This document shows, piece after piece, positions 15,332 to 25,777 of a DNA stretch of 64,000 bases. Under the pieces are notes generated by a model. That model saw nothing but the letters and a program-made list of their open reading frames with translations, had not been told where the DNA came from and ran no database searches. This DNA is from Anaerolineales bacterium UBA6055 (GTDB taxonomy: Bacteria; Chloroflexota; Anaerolineae; Aggregatilineales; Phototrophicaceae): assembly GCA_002428985.1 (NCBI GenBank), contig DIYL01000053.1, positions 47,700 to 111,699 on the forward strand. The letters are read 5' to 3'. Numbering within the stretch: position 1 is the first letter of the stretch; the number at the start of each line of letters is the position of its first letter. Both the position numbers and the translations under genes were made by a program.

Positions 15332-18235
15332 ATGACTCAACAAGATAAAATTATTGTACGTGGTGCGCGTGAACATAACCTGAAGAATATTGATGTTGAA
15401 ATCCCACGCGATAAGCTGATTGTAATCACAGGTTTATCCGGTTCAGGTAAATCATCATTAGCATTCGATACCATCTTTGCCGAAGGACAACGGCGTTACG
15501 TTGAAAGTCTGAGTTCATATGCACGGCAATTCCTCGGTTTGATGGAGAAACCAGATGTTGACCAAATCGAAGGCTTGAGTCCAGCAGTATCGATTGACCA
15601 GAAAAGTGTCAGCCATAATCCGCGTTCGACTGTCGGCACAGTCACCGAGATTTATGATTATCTGCGCCTACTCTATGCTCGTGTCGGCGTGCCACATTGC
15701 CCCACCTGTGGCGAACCAGTTTCAGCACAAAGCGCACAACAAATTGTTGACCAAGTCTTAGCGATGCCCGAAGATACACGCATTCAGGTACTTGCGCCAA
15801 TTATTCATCGTAAAAAGGGAAATCATACGAAAGTACTTGATGACATCCGCAAACAAGGGTTTGCGCGTGTCCGTGTTGATGGCGATATACGTGATCTTGA
15901 CGAAACAATAGAACTTGACCGTTACGTCATTCATGATATCGAAATTGTGATTGACCGTCTGATTATTCGTCGTTATGAAGATGACCAATCCGAAGAAGCA
16001 CAAGGTTTCGAAACCCGTCTGACTGATGCTATCGAAACAGCACTTGAACTAGGTGATGGTTTGATGATTATTCAAGATGTGACCGACCGTGAGAATCCAG
16101 TTGATCATCTTTATAGTGAGGATCTTGCTTGTCCAAATGGTCATGGGAGTGTCCCAGAACCTGAACCTCGGCTGTTCAGTTTCAATACACCCAGTGGAGC
16201 TTGTCCGGTCTGTCAGGGCTTAGGGTTTAGCCTAGAGATCGACCGTGATATGGTCGTCCCGAACAAGGAAATGAGCATTGCAGATGGGGCAATCAATGCC
16301 AATGGCTGGAATGTGGATGATAAAGAAAGCTGGACATGGAATATGCTCACAGCAGTTTCCGCCCAGTATGGCTTTTCGCTTGATACACCGTGGAAAGACC
16401 TGAGCAAAAAGCAACAAGATATCATCTTGTATGGTGTCAAAGGCAAAAAGATTAAAGTCAACTATGTCAACAATAATGGCTACGAGCGAACCTATAATAC
16501 ACGTTTTGAAGGTGTGATTAGTAACCTTGAACGTCGGTTTGAACAGACAGAGTCTGATTATATCCGTGGTAAGATTCAAGAATATATGCGCGAAACACCC
16601 TGCCGTTCCTGTAAAGGGCAACGCTTACGCCCTGAAGCACTCGCGGTCACGATTCATGGAATGACGATTCACGACATCACCACTTTGCCGATCGATGAAC
16701 TCAATGGGTGGGTCGATACATTACGCGGTGAAGATGCAATCTTATCGGAGCGCGACCAAGAAATTGCCAAACAGATTCTACGAGAACTAGAATCCCGTGT
16801 CGGTTTTTTGAATAATGTCGGACTAGATTACTTGTCACTATCGCGGACAGCCGCAACCCTTAGCGGTGGTGAATCACAACGTATTCGGCTTGCAACACAA
16901 GTTGGGAGTCAGTTGACAGGCGTACTCTACGTACTCGATGAGCCATCTATTGGTTTACATCAACGCGATAACAGTCGTTTGATTCAAACGTTAACCGGAT
17001 TGCGTGACATCGGTAATACTGTTCTAGTCGTCGAGCATGATGAAGATACCATGCGCTCATCAGACTGGTTGATTGACCTTGGGCCCGGTGCCGGTGAACA
17101 CGGCGGAAATGTGATTGCAGCCGGAACACCCGAAGAGGTCATGCAAGTTGAAGAGAGCAAAACAGGTGCATATCTATCGGGACGCTTCAAAATCGATTTA
17201 CCAGAGATACGCCGACAAGGTAACGGGCAAGTTTTAACAATTAAAGGTGCACAAGAAAACAATCTCAAAAAAGTAGATGTTGATATTCCACTTGGAAAGC
17301 TCGTCTGTGTAACAGGCGTAAGTGGGAGTGGTAAATCATCACTCGTCGTTGAGACACTCTATAAACGCCTCGCACAACTCATTAACGGCAGTCGTGAACG
17401 AGCTGGCGCACATGATGACATCATTGGTGTTGAACAAATTGATAAAATTATCAACATTGATCAGAGTCCAATTGGTCGTACCCCGCGCAGTAATCCGGGT
17501 ACATATACCAAAATGTTTGATGAAATCCGCAAATTATTCGCAGAATTACCCGAAAGTAAAATTCGTGGGTATAAAGCGGGACGCTTCAGCTTTAATGTTA
17601 AAGGTGGACGCTGCGAAAACTGTGAAGGTCAGGGGCTTATCAAGATCGAGATGCAGTTTTTACCCGATGTATACGTCCAATGTGAGGTCTGTCGCGGTAC
17701 ACGCTACAACCGCGAAACACTACAAGTTCACTATAAGGGTAAATCCATTTCTGATGTCTTGAATATGACAGTCAGTGAGGCATCTGAATTCTTCGAGAAT
17801 ATTCCGAAGATTAAACGTAAACTCGATACCCTGATGGCGGTTGGATTGAGTTATATTCGTATTGGTCAGCCGGCAACTACGTTAAGTGGTGGTGAGGCAC
17901 AGCGTATCAAACTCAGTCGTGAATTATCCAAGCGGTCGACTGGGCAAACCTTGTATATTTTAGACGAACCTTCAACTGGATTACATGCGGTCGATGTTGA
18001 AAAATTAATTAACGTCTTACACGAGCTCGCGGACCAAGGCAATACCATCGTTGTAATTGAGCACAATCTCGACATCATCAAGGTCGCTGATCACATCATC
18101 GATATTGGCCCTGAGGGCGGTGCTGGCGGTGGTATGATTATCGCCGAAGGTACACCAGAAGAGGTCGCTAGCGTCGAAGGTAGTTACACGGGACACTATC
18201 TCAAACCATATTTAGAGCAACCACAACCTGTATAA
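15332..18235 (+). CDS. uvrA: Excinuclease ABC subunit A (UvrA)
   Basis: 967 residues, the normal length. UvrA is the damage-recognising ATPase of nucleotide excision repair; it loads UvrB on DNA. Seen: first Walker A GLSGSGKSS (about residue 34), CPTCGEPVS zinc-finger half, SLSRTAATLSGGESQRIRLATQ (ABC signature 1) with VLDEPSIGLH, second Walker A GVSGSGKSS (about 660), CENCEGQG...CEVCRGTRYN zinc finger, and TTLSGGEAQRIKLSREL with ILDEPSTGLH. All ATPase motifs are intact. No uvrB or uvrC lies nearby, as is usual in bacteria. A strong terminator follows. Confidence 0.98.
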   Translation: MTQQDKIIVRGAREHNLKNIDVEIPRDKLIVITGLSGSGKSSLAFDTIFAEGQRRYVESLSSYARQFLGLMEKPDVDQIEGLSPAVSIDQKSVSHNPRSTVGTVTEIYDYLRLLYARVGVPHCPTCGEPVSAQSAQQIVDQVLAMPEDTRIQVLAPIIHRKKGNHTKVLDDIRKQGFARVRVDGDIRDLDETIELDRYVIHDIEIVIDRLIIRRYEDDQSEEAQGFETRLTDAIETALELGDGLMIIQDVTDRENPVDHLYSEDLACPNGHGSVPEPEPRLFSFNTPSGACPVCQGLGFSLEIDRDMVVPNKEMSIADGAINANGWNVDDKESWTWNMLTAVSAQYGFSLDTPWKDLSKKQQDIILYGVKGKKIKVNYVNNNGYERTYNTRFEGVISNLERRFEQTESDYIRGKIQEYMRETPCRSCKGQRLRPEALAVTIHGMTIHDITTLPIDELNGWVDTLRGEDAILSERDQEIAKQILRELESRVGFLNNVGLDYLSLSRTAATLSGGESQRIRLATQVGSQLTGVLYVLDEPSIGLHQRDNSRLIQTLTGLRDIGNTVLVVEHDEDTMRSSDWLIDLGPGAGEHGGNVIAAGTPEEVMQVEESKTGAYLSGRFKIDLPEIRRQGNGQVLTIKGAQENNLKKVDVDIPLGKLVCVTGVSGSGKSSLVVETLYKRLAQLINGSRERAGAHDDIIGVEQIDKIINIDQSPIGRTPRSNPGTYTKMFDEIRKLFAELPESKIRGYKAGRFSFNVKGGRCENCEGQGLIKIEMQFLPDVYVQCEVCRGTRYNRETLQVHYKGKSISDVLNMTVSEASEFFENIPKIKRKLDTLMAVGLSYIRIGQPATTLSGGEAQRIKLSRELSKRSTGQTLYILDEPSTGLHAVDVEKLINVLHELADQGNTIVVIEHNLDIIKVADHIIDIGPEGGAGGGMIIAEGTPEEVASVEGSYTGHYLKPYLEQPQPV

Positions 18236-18285
18236 ATAATATTCGAGACAGTCTATAGTTCTCACATTATCTAATAAAATGCAAC

Positions 18286-18322
18286 AAAACAGCTAGCAAA
18301 CCAACTAGCTGTTTTTTGTTTT
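18286..18322 (+). terminator. Rho-independent terminator of uvrA
   Basis: Perfect 11-bp stem AAAACAGCTAG/CTAGCTGTTTT with an 8-base loop, ending in a T-rich run. Confidence 0.88.
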
Positions 18323-18512
18323 GTGCTTTTTGTCACAATTTCACAAATCATCCATTATCACACTAGGTTATCCGTTTAACTAGTCATATTGCACAATTAA
18401 AAACGAATATAAATATGCATGTTATACAATGTTTACTTTTAATATTTAGAATTTGTCATATACTGTAGCCAAGTGTGTAAGTTCTTGATTCATACAATAA
18501 GGAGACGACCCT

Positions 18513-19793
18513 ATGGTGGTTGCACTCAACCCTCAAATTGAAGAACATGATGGACCGTATCAAACAGCCTTAGCACAATACGATCGTGCATCACGGTACG
18601 TCAACATCCGCGAAGATTTAATTGAATATATGCGTTATCCTCGTCGGGAGTTTAGTGTCAACTTTCCTGTTCGTCGTGATAACGGGACAATCGAAATGTT
18701 TACGGGCTATCGTGTACACCACAGTACCGCACTCGGACCATCTAAAGGTGGACTACGTTACAGCCTTGCAGTGACACCAGATGAAGTCCGTGCGCTGGCA
18801 ATGTGGATGACGTGGAAATGTGCACTGGTCAACCTCCCCTATGGTGGTGCAAAAGGTGGTGTTGTCGTTGATCCGCATGCTCTAACCCAAAGTGAGCTAG
18901 AGCGTTTAACCCGCCGTTATGCATCCGAACTCGTTCCACTGATCAGTCCACATTCAGATATTCCTGCCCCAGATATGGGAACCAACTCACAAGTCATGGC
19001 ATGGATGATGGATACGTATAGTATGACTATGGGCTACTCGGTTCCAGCGATTGTTACAGGCAAGCCCCGTCACATTGGTGGTAGTGAAGGGCGTACACAA
19101 GCAACCGGACGTGGTGTGATTATTTGTATGGTATCGGCACTCGAAGACCACAATATCACCAATCCAACCGACGTCAGTATCGTGATCCAAGGGTTTGGTA
19201 ACGTCGGATCCAATGCAGCACTGTATGCACATAATTTAGGGTATCGGGTTGTTGCTGTCAGTGATGTGACTGGTGGGCTTTATAATGCCAACGGTCTAGA
19301 TATTCCAGATCTGATGGATTACACCCAAGTCAACGGTGGCACAATCGAAGGTTATCCACACGGCGACTATGTTACCAATGCCGAGTTACTTACCCTCGAT
19401 TGTGATGTCTTGATCCCTGCCGCTATGGAAGGGCAAATTACACGCAATAACGCCCGGGACATCAGGGCAAAATTTGTTATTGAGGGCGCAAATGGCCCAA
19501 CAACACCAGATGCAGATGACATCCTTAATGATCGTGGTATCTATGTTGTACCGGACATCCTTGCAAACGCGGGTGGTGTGATTGTCTCGTATTTCGAGTG
19601 GGTACAAGATTTGCAAGCATTCTTCTGGAATGAAGATGAAATTTTCGCACAACTTGAACGAATCCTAAAACGCGCATATGATGAAACCAGTGCAACCGCC
19701 AAAGAGCATCGCATTGATATGCGGACAGCTGCACAAGTCAAAGCCATCAAACGGGTATCGGACGCAATCATAACACGCGGTGTGTATCCATAA
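18513..19793 (+). CDS. Glu/Leu/Phe/Val dehydrogenase, glutamate dehydrogenase
   Basis: 426 residues, typical for hexameric GDH50-type enzymes. The N-terminal domain holds GYRVHHSTALGPSKGGLRY and PYGGAKGGVVVDP, with the catalytic Lys in the GGAKGG motif and the Asp in SDIPAPDMGT. The Rossmann domain starts with IQGFGNVGSNAA (about residue 230), and EGANGPTTPDAD follows. It interconverts glutamate and 2-oxoglutarate with NAD(P). Cofactor choice cannot be decided from the sequence: the residue after the second beta strand is Asp (VSDVTG), leaning to NAD. AGGAGA lies 9 bases before the ATG. It could correspond to gdhA/gudB. Confidence 0.93.
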   Translation: MVVALNPQIEEHDGPYQTALAQYDRASRYVNIREDLIEYMRYPRREFSVNFPVRRDNGTIEMFTGYRVHHSTALGPSKGGLRYSLAVTPDEVRALAMWMTWKCALVNLPYGGAKGGVVVDPHALTQSELERLTRRYASELVPLISPHSDIPAPDMGTNSQVMAWMMDTYSMTMGYSVPAIVTGKPRHIGGSEGRTQATGRGVIICMVSALEDHNITNPTDVSIVIQGFGNVGSNAALYAHNLGYRVVAVSDVTGGLYNANGLDIPDLMDYTQVNGGTIEGYPHGDYVTNAELLTLDCDVLIPAAMEGQITRNNARDIRAKFVIEGANGPTTPDADDILNDRGIYVVPDILANAGGVIVSYFEWVQDLQAFFWNEDEIFAQLERILKRAYDETSATAKEHRIDMRTAAQVKAIKRVSDAIITRGVYP

Positions 19794-19822
19794 ATCAAAA
19801 CTAAATGAGAACAAGATATGTA

Positions 19823-19856
19823 GGGCGTGCTTAGTGTAAGTGCGCCCTTGTTTTTT
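19823..19856 (+). terminator. Terminator of the glutamate dehydrogenase gene
   Basis: GGGCG-TG-CTTA / TAAG-TG-CGCCC arms (two mismatched pairs in the middle), 3-base loop, then TTGTTTTTT. Confidence 0.8.
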
Positions 19857-19905
19857 GGTACAATCCGTCACACCATTAGTCTAATCAAGGCATTGGAGTG
19901 ACCGA

Positions 19906-22017
19906 ATGAATGTTTTCAAGCGTATTGGGGATTTATTGGGTATAACCCCACCAAAGCAAAAAGCCGAAATGACCGCCCTCAAAGATTTATTAGAGCTTGG
20001 ACGGCAAGCACGCTACACCGAACATTATGATAATGCGCTTGAAATTTTCAGGAACGCAGAAGAATTGGCTGAATCGCGCCGTGACTCTACTGCATTGGTT
20101 ATCGCCCGTCTCAATATCGCCGACACATTGATTAATATGCAACAGTTTGACGATGCCGAAGACTTATTGATTGATATGGAAAACGATACCGAGCAACGTC
20201 AACACCACACCCCACTAGCTTATACCTTATGTTTGATGGGCTATTTACATCAGGCGCAAGATAACTGGGAGTTAGGACGTACCTACTATAATCGTGCACT
20301 GGCAATTGCCGAGCGTAATAATGCCGAAGGTGCATTAGGACGTGCAAAAGGACATCTAGCAGACACTTATTTGCATGAGGGCAATGCAACTTATGCTGAA
20401 CATCTCTTGCGAGAAGCCTTACCCCTACTTGATAAAACCGATGACATTGAACTAGCGAGTCACTTCGTTGGACAATATGCACTCACTATGCTCGAACTAG
20501 GACATGAAGTTGATGGAGACAGACTCTTAGATACGGCTCTCCAACGAGCACAACGCATTAATCATCAACAACAAATCCGCCATTGGAATCAGGTTATTGC
20601 TCAACGCAAATTGGATAAAGAGGATTATCAAGTTGCATATCAGCATTATCTCGATTTTCTTGGACTATCACCGACCCCATTTCCGATTACTGAGCAATAT
20701 GGACTCGCTCTCAGCAACATGAGCGAAACTGCACGGTATCTTGGTCGACAACAGGAAGCACTAGACTATGCAATTGAAGCTGAAAAAATTCTCAGTCAGC
20801 TAGAATCAGTGACTCTGTCCAGCCAAGCCATGCTGACGATTGGTCTAGCGATGCGCGCCAATCAAGATTATGACGGTGCTCTCCATTATTTTGAGCAAGC
20901 AAAAACCACAGCCACACCAGATCAATCTCTACGACTCACACTTGAAATTGCACAAACTCATGCGACAACAGGTCATCTAGATCAAGCCCAAACAACCTAT
21001 CAAGATCTCCTCAAGCAATTAAGTAACGATAGTGAGCACCTCCCACGCACCCATACAGGACTTGGCAATACATATAAACAACAGGGCGATTTGGAGCAAG
21101 CGATTAAACAATGGATGATTGCACTCAAAATCCATGAAAATGCCTCAGAGCATAGTTTGGTTGCCCGCCTGATTGTAGATATAGCTCAGGCAAGATATGC
21201 GTTAGGGAATGGCAAACGGGCACTCGTAGATTATGAGCGTGCTTTGATGCTGCTCAATTCTGTGGATAAAGAGACGCGTGGGATTGTTATGGCAAATGTT
21301 GCAATCGCTTATACAGATAAAGGTGATTTACCAACTACAGAAGCATTCTTTACCGAAGCAATTGAGATTGCAAATACGCTTGAAAACCCAATCGCTGAGG
21401 CCATGCGCCGTAACAACTATGCAATGTTCCTTATCGACATTGGGCAAGCACAACGTGCGATTATCTCGATTGAACATGCCCAAAAATTGCTAGATGATCA
21501 TAACACAGATTTGCAACGCGCCCTCTTTGCAGATAACCTCGGCATAGCATTCCGTAGTTTAGATAAACCAGACAAAGCATTAACGCAGCATATGCTCGCA
21601 GAAAAGCGATTTAAAGAACTTGATGCACCCGATTGGATACATCTAAATCATTTAAACTTCGTTGAGACATATCTTGATCTCGATCGACCTGAAGATGCAG
21701 AGTATCATTTACGTGAATTACATACGGATACCATCGACATTCGCATTCAGCATTATCTGACATCAGCACGTTATTATTTCTATATCGAAGACCTAGAGAC
21801 TGCCCAACAGCAGCTTGCTCAGGCAATTACACAAGCGAAATCAGGTTATCGGCAACGGCTACTGGCCAAGTCACTTGTTTTACAAAGCCAGATTCAAGCT
21901 AAGCTCGGCGATAAAGATACAGCTATAGCCACATGGCAATCTGCAGAGAAGTTGCTCAATCTATTACAGATGCCAGCTTCAAATCCAAATTGGTTGCATC
22001 TGCCATCAGATAGTTAG
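19906..22017 (+). CDS. TPR-repeat protein, 703 residues
   Basis: Almost entirely TPR units of the long kinesin-light-chain/TPR_12 type, seen as A-x-x-x-Y-x-x-A-L hallmarks (YDNALEIFRNAEELAE, YYNRALAIAERNNAEGALGRAKGHLADTY, DYDGALHYFEQAKT, DLEQAIKQWMIALKI, RALVDYERALMLL). No signal peptide, helix or enzymatic domain is visible, so it is a cytoplasmic scaffold or sensor. The start codon has GGAGTG 6 bases upstream. Its end overlaps the convergent VOC gene by 4 bases. The partner is unknown. Confidence 0.85.
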   Translation: MNVFKRIGDLLGITPPKQKAEMTALKDLLELGRQARYTEHYDNALEIFRNAEELAESRRDSTALVIARLNIADTLINMQQFDDAEDLLIDMENDTEQRQHHTPLAYTLCLMGYLHQAQDNWELGRTYYNRALAIAERNNAEGALGRAKGHLADTYLHEGNATYAEHLLREALPLLDKTDDIELASHFVGQYALTMLELGHEVDGDRLLDTALQRAQRINHQQQIRHWNQVIAQRKLDKEDYQVAYQHYLDFLGLSPTPFPITEQYGLALSNMSETARYLGRQQEALDYAIEAEKILSQLESVTLSSQAMLTIGLAMRANQDYDGALHYFEQAKTTATPDQSLRLTLEIAQTHATTGHLDQAQTTYQDLLKQLSNDSEHLPRTHTGLGNTYKQQGDLEQAIKQWMIALKIHENASEHSLVARLIVDIAQARYALGNGKRALVDYERALMLLNSVDKETRGIVMANVAIAYTDKGDLPTTEAFFTEAIEIANTLENPIAEAMRRNNYAMFLIDIGQAQRAIISIEHAQKLLDDHNTDLQRALFADNLGIAFRSLDKPDKALTQHMLAEKRFKELDAPDWIHLNHLNFVETYLDLDRPEDAEYHLRELHTDTIDIRIQHYLTSARYYFYIEDLETAQQQLAQAITQAKSGYRQRLLAKSLVLQSQIQAKLGDKDTAIATWQSAEKLLNLLQMPASNPNWLHLPSDS

Positions 22018-22379
22018 CTATTGTGCCAATCTAGAGAAAACGGAAAACCTTCAGGATCAAGTCCATTACAGACTTTGCTACCTGATACAGGCGAAAAAAT
22101 CTCATCCATATAAACATCTTTGCTGATGAGAAAATTACGCGCAGATTCAATATCATCAACCAGAAAACTCATCTTCGGCGTATCTTTGTCTAGTCGCCCC
22201 TTACCGCCACCATGTAACACGAGTATACATCCACCAGTCTCAAACTCGACCCAAAATGCATCCTTATATCCACTTGGACTCGGATTTTTCACGGTTAAGC
22301 CCATCACATCACGATAAAAAGTGACCATCTTGTCCATATCTTCAACATATAAGATTATACGAAACAACGATTGAATCAT
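22014..22379 (-). CDS. VOC-superfamily (glyoxalase-like) protein
   Basis: About 121 residues, one glyoxalase/bleomycin-resistance fold of paired beta-alpha-beta-beta-beta modules: IILYVEDMDKMVTFYRDVMGLTV at the start, GGCILVLHGGGKG, then MSFLVDDIESARNFL and LDPEGFPFSLDW at the end (Asp-Pro-x-Gly-x-x). I start at MIQSLFR because GAAGGG precedes it; the frame continues to a GTG at 22400. Proteins of this type include metal-dependent lyases and antibiotic-binding proteins; the substrate is unknown. Confidence 0.8.
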   Translation of the reverse strand: MIQSLFRIILYVEDMDKMVTFYRDVMGLTVKNPSPSGYKDAFWVEFETGGCILVLHGGGKGRLDKDTPKMSFLVDDIESARNFLISKDVYMDEIFSPVSGSKVCNGLDPEGFPFSLDWHNS

Positions 22380-22481
22380 GCTATTTTTACCCTTCCCCAC
22401 AATCAGAACAAAATTTCTACTTTACAGTATATCTTAATTCGCTAAGATGTAAACAAGTTAAAGCATATAGAAAAGCAAACA

Positions 22482-23720
22482 ATGGCAAGCTTCTGGTTTA
22501 TCTCTGCACCACTCTATAGTCACACAGATTGGGGTGGGTTTCTCAAAACAGCAAAAGCTCTACAAAAACAAGGGCATGACATTCTATGGTTAAGCGAAGC
22601 ACCACTTGAGGGTGCAATAAAACAAAACGGCATTCCGTTCCAAATACTCGATAAAACGGGTTGGCTTTGGCCACCACCACCGCCACCAGACCTCACTAGT
22701 ATCCCACCGCAAGAAGCCGTTATGTTGCGCTATCGTCGTGCGCTCGATACATGGTTAAGTGAAGATTTGGTCGCCGAGGGTGTACGCTCTATCCTAGCAA
22801 CAGCAGAGCAAATTGGTTTGCCCGATGCGATTGTATCGGATCCATTTTTGAGTGCATCAGCTATTGCCGCCGAAAAACTCGATATCCCGCTGATTATCTG
22901 TGGGTGGCCCGCGCAAGGCACACTCGATTCTAGTTTACTCTTCCCAGTACAACGTGACCTAAGTAGTGATAGTCAACAACGCATTCAAAGATTATGTGAT
23001 GAATTTGGTGTAAACGGTGATAACTTTACCAAAGGATCAACCCCATCGATTGTCAGTGAGCATCTGCATATCTGCTATTTTACGCCAGAATGGTATATGT
23101 CGGAGATGGCGACAATCTTACCTCAGACACAATTCGTTGGTGGTAAGGCTGGTATACCAACAAGCGAACCGCCTCAATGGTTGCAAGATATACCGGAAGA
23201 CAAACCACTGGGACTTATTACACTCGGCACGATATTTACAGGAGATCTTGGATTTTATAGTTGGTCGGCACAAGCTGTTGCTCGTGAAGGTATGATCCCG
23301 ATTATAACTGTGGGCTGGAATCCGATTGAGCCAGAAAAGAAAGCTGAACTCAAGCGGGCTTTACCGCGCGGAACTCGATTGCTCACATGGGCACCTTACG
23401 ATCATGTCCTACCACGTAGTAAAATCATGATTCATCATGGCGGGATGGGCACAACTCATTATGCCGTTGTACATGGTGTACCGCAGATAGTTGTACCACA
23501 CGCCGCCGACCAGCGCATCCAAGCAAGACGGGTTACGGAAGTTAAAATTGGACTCAATCTAACCGCGCATGATGTACGGCAAGGGCAATTAGCTGAAGGT
23601 GTTCATGCGATTATGGAGGCTGAATGGGTACAGAAGACGGCAAAGAAGTTTGCGGTGAGCATGGCGCAACTCGGTGGTGTTGATCGTGCAGCAAAATTGA
23701 TTATGGATGTTGTGACCTAA
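22482..23720 (+). CDS. GT1-family glycosyltransferase (UDP-glycosyltransferase type)
   Basis: 412 residues with a two-domain GT-B layout. The C-terminal nucleotide-sugar site is clear: WAPYDHVLPRSKIMIHHGGMGTTHYAVVHGVPQIVVPHAADQRIQARRV (about 300-365), the motif shared by macrolide, flavonoid and sterol glucosyltransferases. The N-terminal acceptor domain begins FWFISAPLYSHTDWGGFL and has a Pro run (PPPPPP, about 68-73). The acceptor is unknown. It is divergent from the VOC gene and ends at a hairpin terminator. Confidence 0.85.
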   Translation: MASFWFISAPLYSHTDWGGFLKTAKALQKQGHDILWLSEAPLEGAIKQNGIPFQILDKTGWLWPPPPPPDLTSIPPQEAVMLRYRRALDTWLSEDLVAEGVRSILATAEQIGLPDAIVSDPFLSASAIAAEKLDIPLIICGWPAQGTLDSSLLFPVQRDLSSDSQQRIQRLCDEFGVNGDNFTKGSTPSIVSEHLHICYFTPEWYMSEMATILPQTQFVGGKAGIPTSEPPQWLQDIPEDKPLGLITLGTIFTGDLGFYSWSAQAVAREGMIPIITVGWNPIEPEKKAELKRALPRGTRLLTWAPYDHVLPRSKIMIHHGGMGTTHYAVVHGVPQIVVPHAADQRIQARRVTEVKIGLNLTAHDVRQGQLAEGVHAIMEAEWVQKTAKKFAVSMAQLGGVDRAAKLIMDVVT

Positions 23721-23737
23721 TATGAATATTACTAAGA

Positions 23738-23766
23738 CTATAGAAGGTATACTAAACCTTCTATAG
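23738..23766. terminator. Bidirectional terminator hairpin
   Basis: Perfect 11-bp inverted repeat CTATAGAAGGT/ACCTTCTATAG with a 7-base loop, between the convergent glycosyltransferase and DUF2785 genes. The T-run is weak. Confidence 0.65.
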
Positions 23767-23780
23767 AATTCACTTACACG

Positions 23781-24626
23781 CTAAAAATTATACTCTCGCA
23801 CCGTGCGTTCAAGCACACCGACTAAACCCTCTTGATAGTCTTCGGGTAACTTCTCTTTTTCGATTTTTGTGATCTGAAAATACCAACTACGCAAGAAATG
23901 TTTGACATTTTGATGCGCAGCAAAAATTTGCGGATCAAACTCTTTGCTGTCATTGTGTTTTTTCCAGTGTTCGAGCTGGTGCAAAATCGCGACAATCGCC
24001 TCAAAATCAATTTCGCCTCGGCGCACAATTTCAAGTGCTGTTAATGCCAGTCGCTCATCTTCATCATGGATGAAAATCACATCCGATGGTTCCATCAGCT
24101 TATTTGTAATCGACTGTAGAATATACTCATGGTTTTCATCTTCGGACTTTTTATTACGAATCATGAATTTGAGTAAGTCCGCCGTATGGGCAATCGCATG
24201 CACCCATCCCAGTTCAGGATCATGACCGCGCATATCTTTCTCGGCTTCAAAGTAGCGCAAAATCCCTTCTAACATCTCATCGAATTCATCTTGTTCAAGG
24301 AAAGGATCAGTCGTGTCGTAGAAAATAATCAAACTGAGCACCAATGCAGAAAATGAACGCAATAACACCGATTCATCGTCTTCATTGCGCAACCCAACAA
24401 ACAGATTATTCATGAGGGCATCGCGCATACTCCGTAAAATTTCCGGAGAATAGACTTTCTTTTTGTTGATCCAGTGAAACAATGTGCGATAAGCAACGAC
24501 ATCGCGCAATTCACTGTCAGTCTCGCCTAGATACCCCAACAATTCGTCAGTTAAATCCAGTAAATCATGCCCATCAGGGACATTATAATCGTCTTCAGCA
24601 ATACCGTGCCAAAATGCTTTATCCAT
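23781..24626 (-). CDS. DUF2785-family protein, copy 1
   Basis: 281 residues, all-helical and acidic, without signal or membrane segment. Seen: LLDLTDELLGYLGETDSELRDVVAYRTLFHWI, LLRSFSALVLSLIIFYD, GWVHAIAHTADLLKFMIRN (the most conserved part) and IHDEDERLALTALEIV. The family is uncharacterised. The gene directly to the right on the same strand codes for a clear paralogue, with 59 bases between them. AGGAA stands 5 bases ahead of the ATG. Confidence 0.82.
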   Translation of the reverse strand: MDKAFWHGIAEDDYNVPDGHDLLDLTDELLGYLGETDSELRDVVAYRTLFHWINKKKVYSPEILRSMRDALMNNLFVGLRNEDDESVLLRSFSALVLSLIIFYDTTDPFLEQDEFDEMLEGILRYFEAEKDMRGHDPELGWVHAIAHTADLLKFMIRNKKSEDENHEYILQSITNKLMEPSDVIFIHDEDERLALTALEIVRRGEIDFEAIVAILHQLEHWKKHNDSKEFDPQIFAAHQNVKHFLRSWYFQITKIEKEKLPEDYQEGLVGVLERTVREYNF

Positions 24627-24685
24627 GCTATTTCCTAAATTTTGTTTGTTAGAGATTTAAATCAGGGCAAAATATACCCTATCCG

Positions 24686-25525
24686 TTAGAGTGAAAATTC
24701 ACCAATTGCATCAAGTAACGTTGGTTCAAAGTCTGCAGCCGCAACCGGAATCGAATCCGCAAGTTGCATCTGCATATATACGCTCCGCAAGAAATATTTG
24801 ATATTCTGATAGGTTGCGTGAACCGTCGGGTTATAATCACCATCCAATGTATGCGCAGACTTCCAATCAGTAAAGTGCTTAAGCCAGTCTTCAAGTTCAT
24901 AAGTTGACAGTAAATCCAAATCCATTACGGACAGCAACACTTGTGCCAGCCGTTCATCCTCATCATGATGAAAGACATACTTAGTTTGCATCACTACTTT
25001 TTCAGCAATCGTATCAATCACGCGTTGAGCATCAGCCAATTGTATAATCGGATTCCGTACCATGAACTTCAGTAAGTCAGCAGTATTAGCACAGGCATTG
25101 GCCCATCCCTTGCCATCAACATAGGCACGACGATCTCGTTCACCGATTAGATAATTCCGCGCTTCATCGAGTAATGAATGGACTAATGATTCAGACATAA
25201 AATTGGAACGGTCATTTTGATAGGCTAGTAGAGACAGTACAAGTGCAGCATAAGATCGCCCAAATACGGTATCATCGTCATGGTTACCTAATTCATGACT
25301 TAACATCGGGATGAGTTGCTCAATCAAGCGTATGAGTTGTTGCGTATCGTAATACTGATGAGAGATGATCCAACGCGCAAACATATTGTATGCGATCGTA
25401 TCGCGCAGTTCTAAATCTGGAGATTTGAGATATTGAATTAGCTCAGTTGTTAGCGTATCTAAATCATCAGTTGTATCTAATTGGTAATTATTGTCAATCA
25501 GCTTATGCCACCCTGCTTTGTCCAT
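24686..25525 (-). CDS. DUF2785-family protein, copy 2
   Basis: 279 residues, a diverged paralogue of the next gene downstream: both share the MDKAxWH start, LTxELxxYL...SxLELRDTxAY-like block, GRSYAALVLSLLAY, GWANACANTADLLKFMVRN and HHDEDERLAQVLL. Such a pair points to an old tandem duplication followed by divergence. AGAGG lies 6 bases before the start. Function unknown; helical repeats suggest protein binding. Confidence 0.82.
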   Translation of the reverse strand: MDKAGWHKLIDNNYQLDTTDDLDTLTTELIQYLKSPDLELRDTIAYNMFARWIISHQYYDTQQLIRLIEQLIPMLSHELGNHDDDTVFGRSYAALVLSLLAYQNDRSNFMSESLVHSLLDEARNYLIGERDRRAYVDGKGWANACANTADLLKFMVRNPIIQLADAQRVIDTIAEKVVMQTKYVFHHDEDERLAQVLLSVMDLDLLSTYELEDWLKHFTDWKSAHTLDGDYNPTVHATYQNIKYFLRSVYMQMQLADSIPVAAADFEPTLLDAIGEFSL

Positions 25526-25777
25526 TCATACCTCTTTCTGTTCAGTTACAACAGCATCCTGCAGAGTCAAGTCCGCATTAGACTGCTAGTTACAATAGTA
25601 GACTATTCTGTGCAAAATATGCAAACACATAAAATACCCCTAACGTTCATGACAATTCTAATTCGCATCATTAATATGCTTTACATTGTCTATACCCACC
25701 AGATGTAACATTATTTTCTTATGTTGGGTAAAATCCATTGTAGGTAAGTTACTAATTATCACAAGACGAAAGCTATT

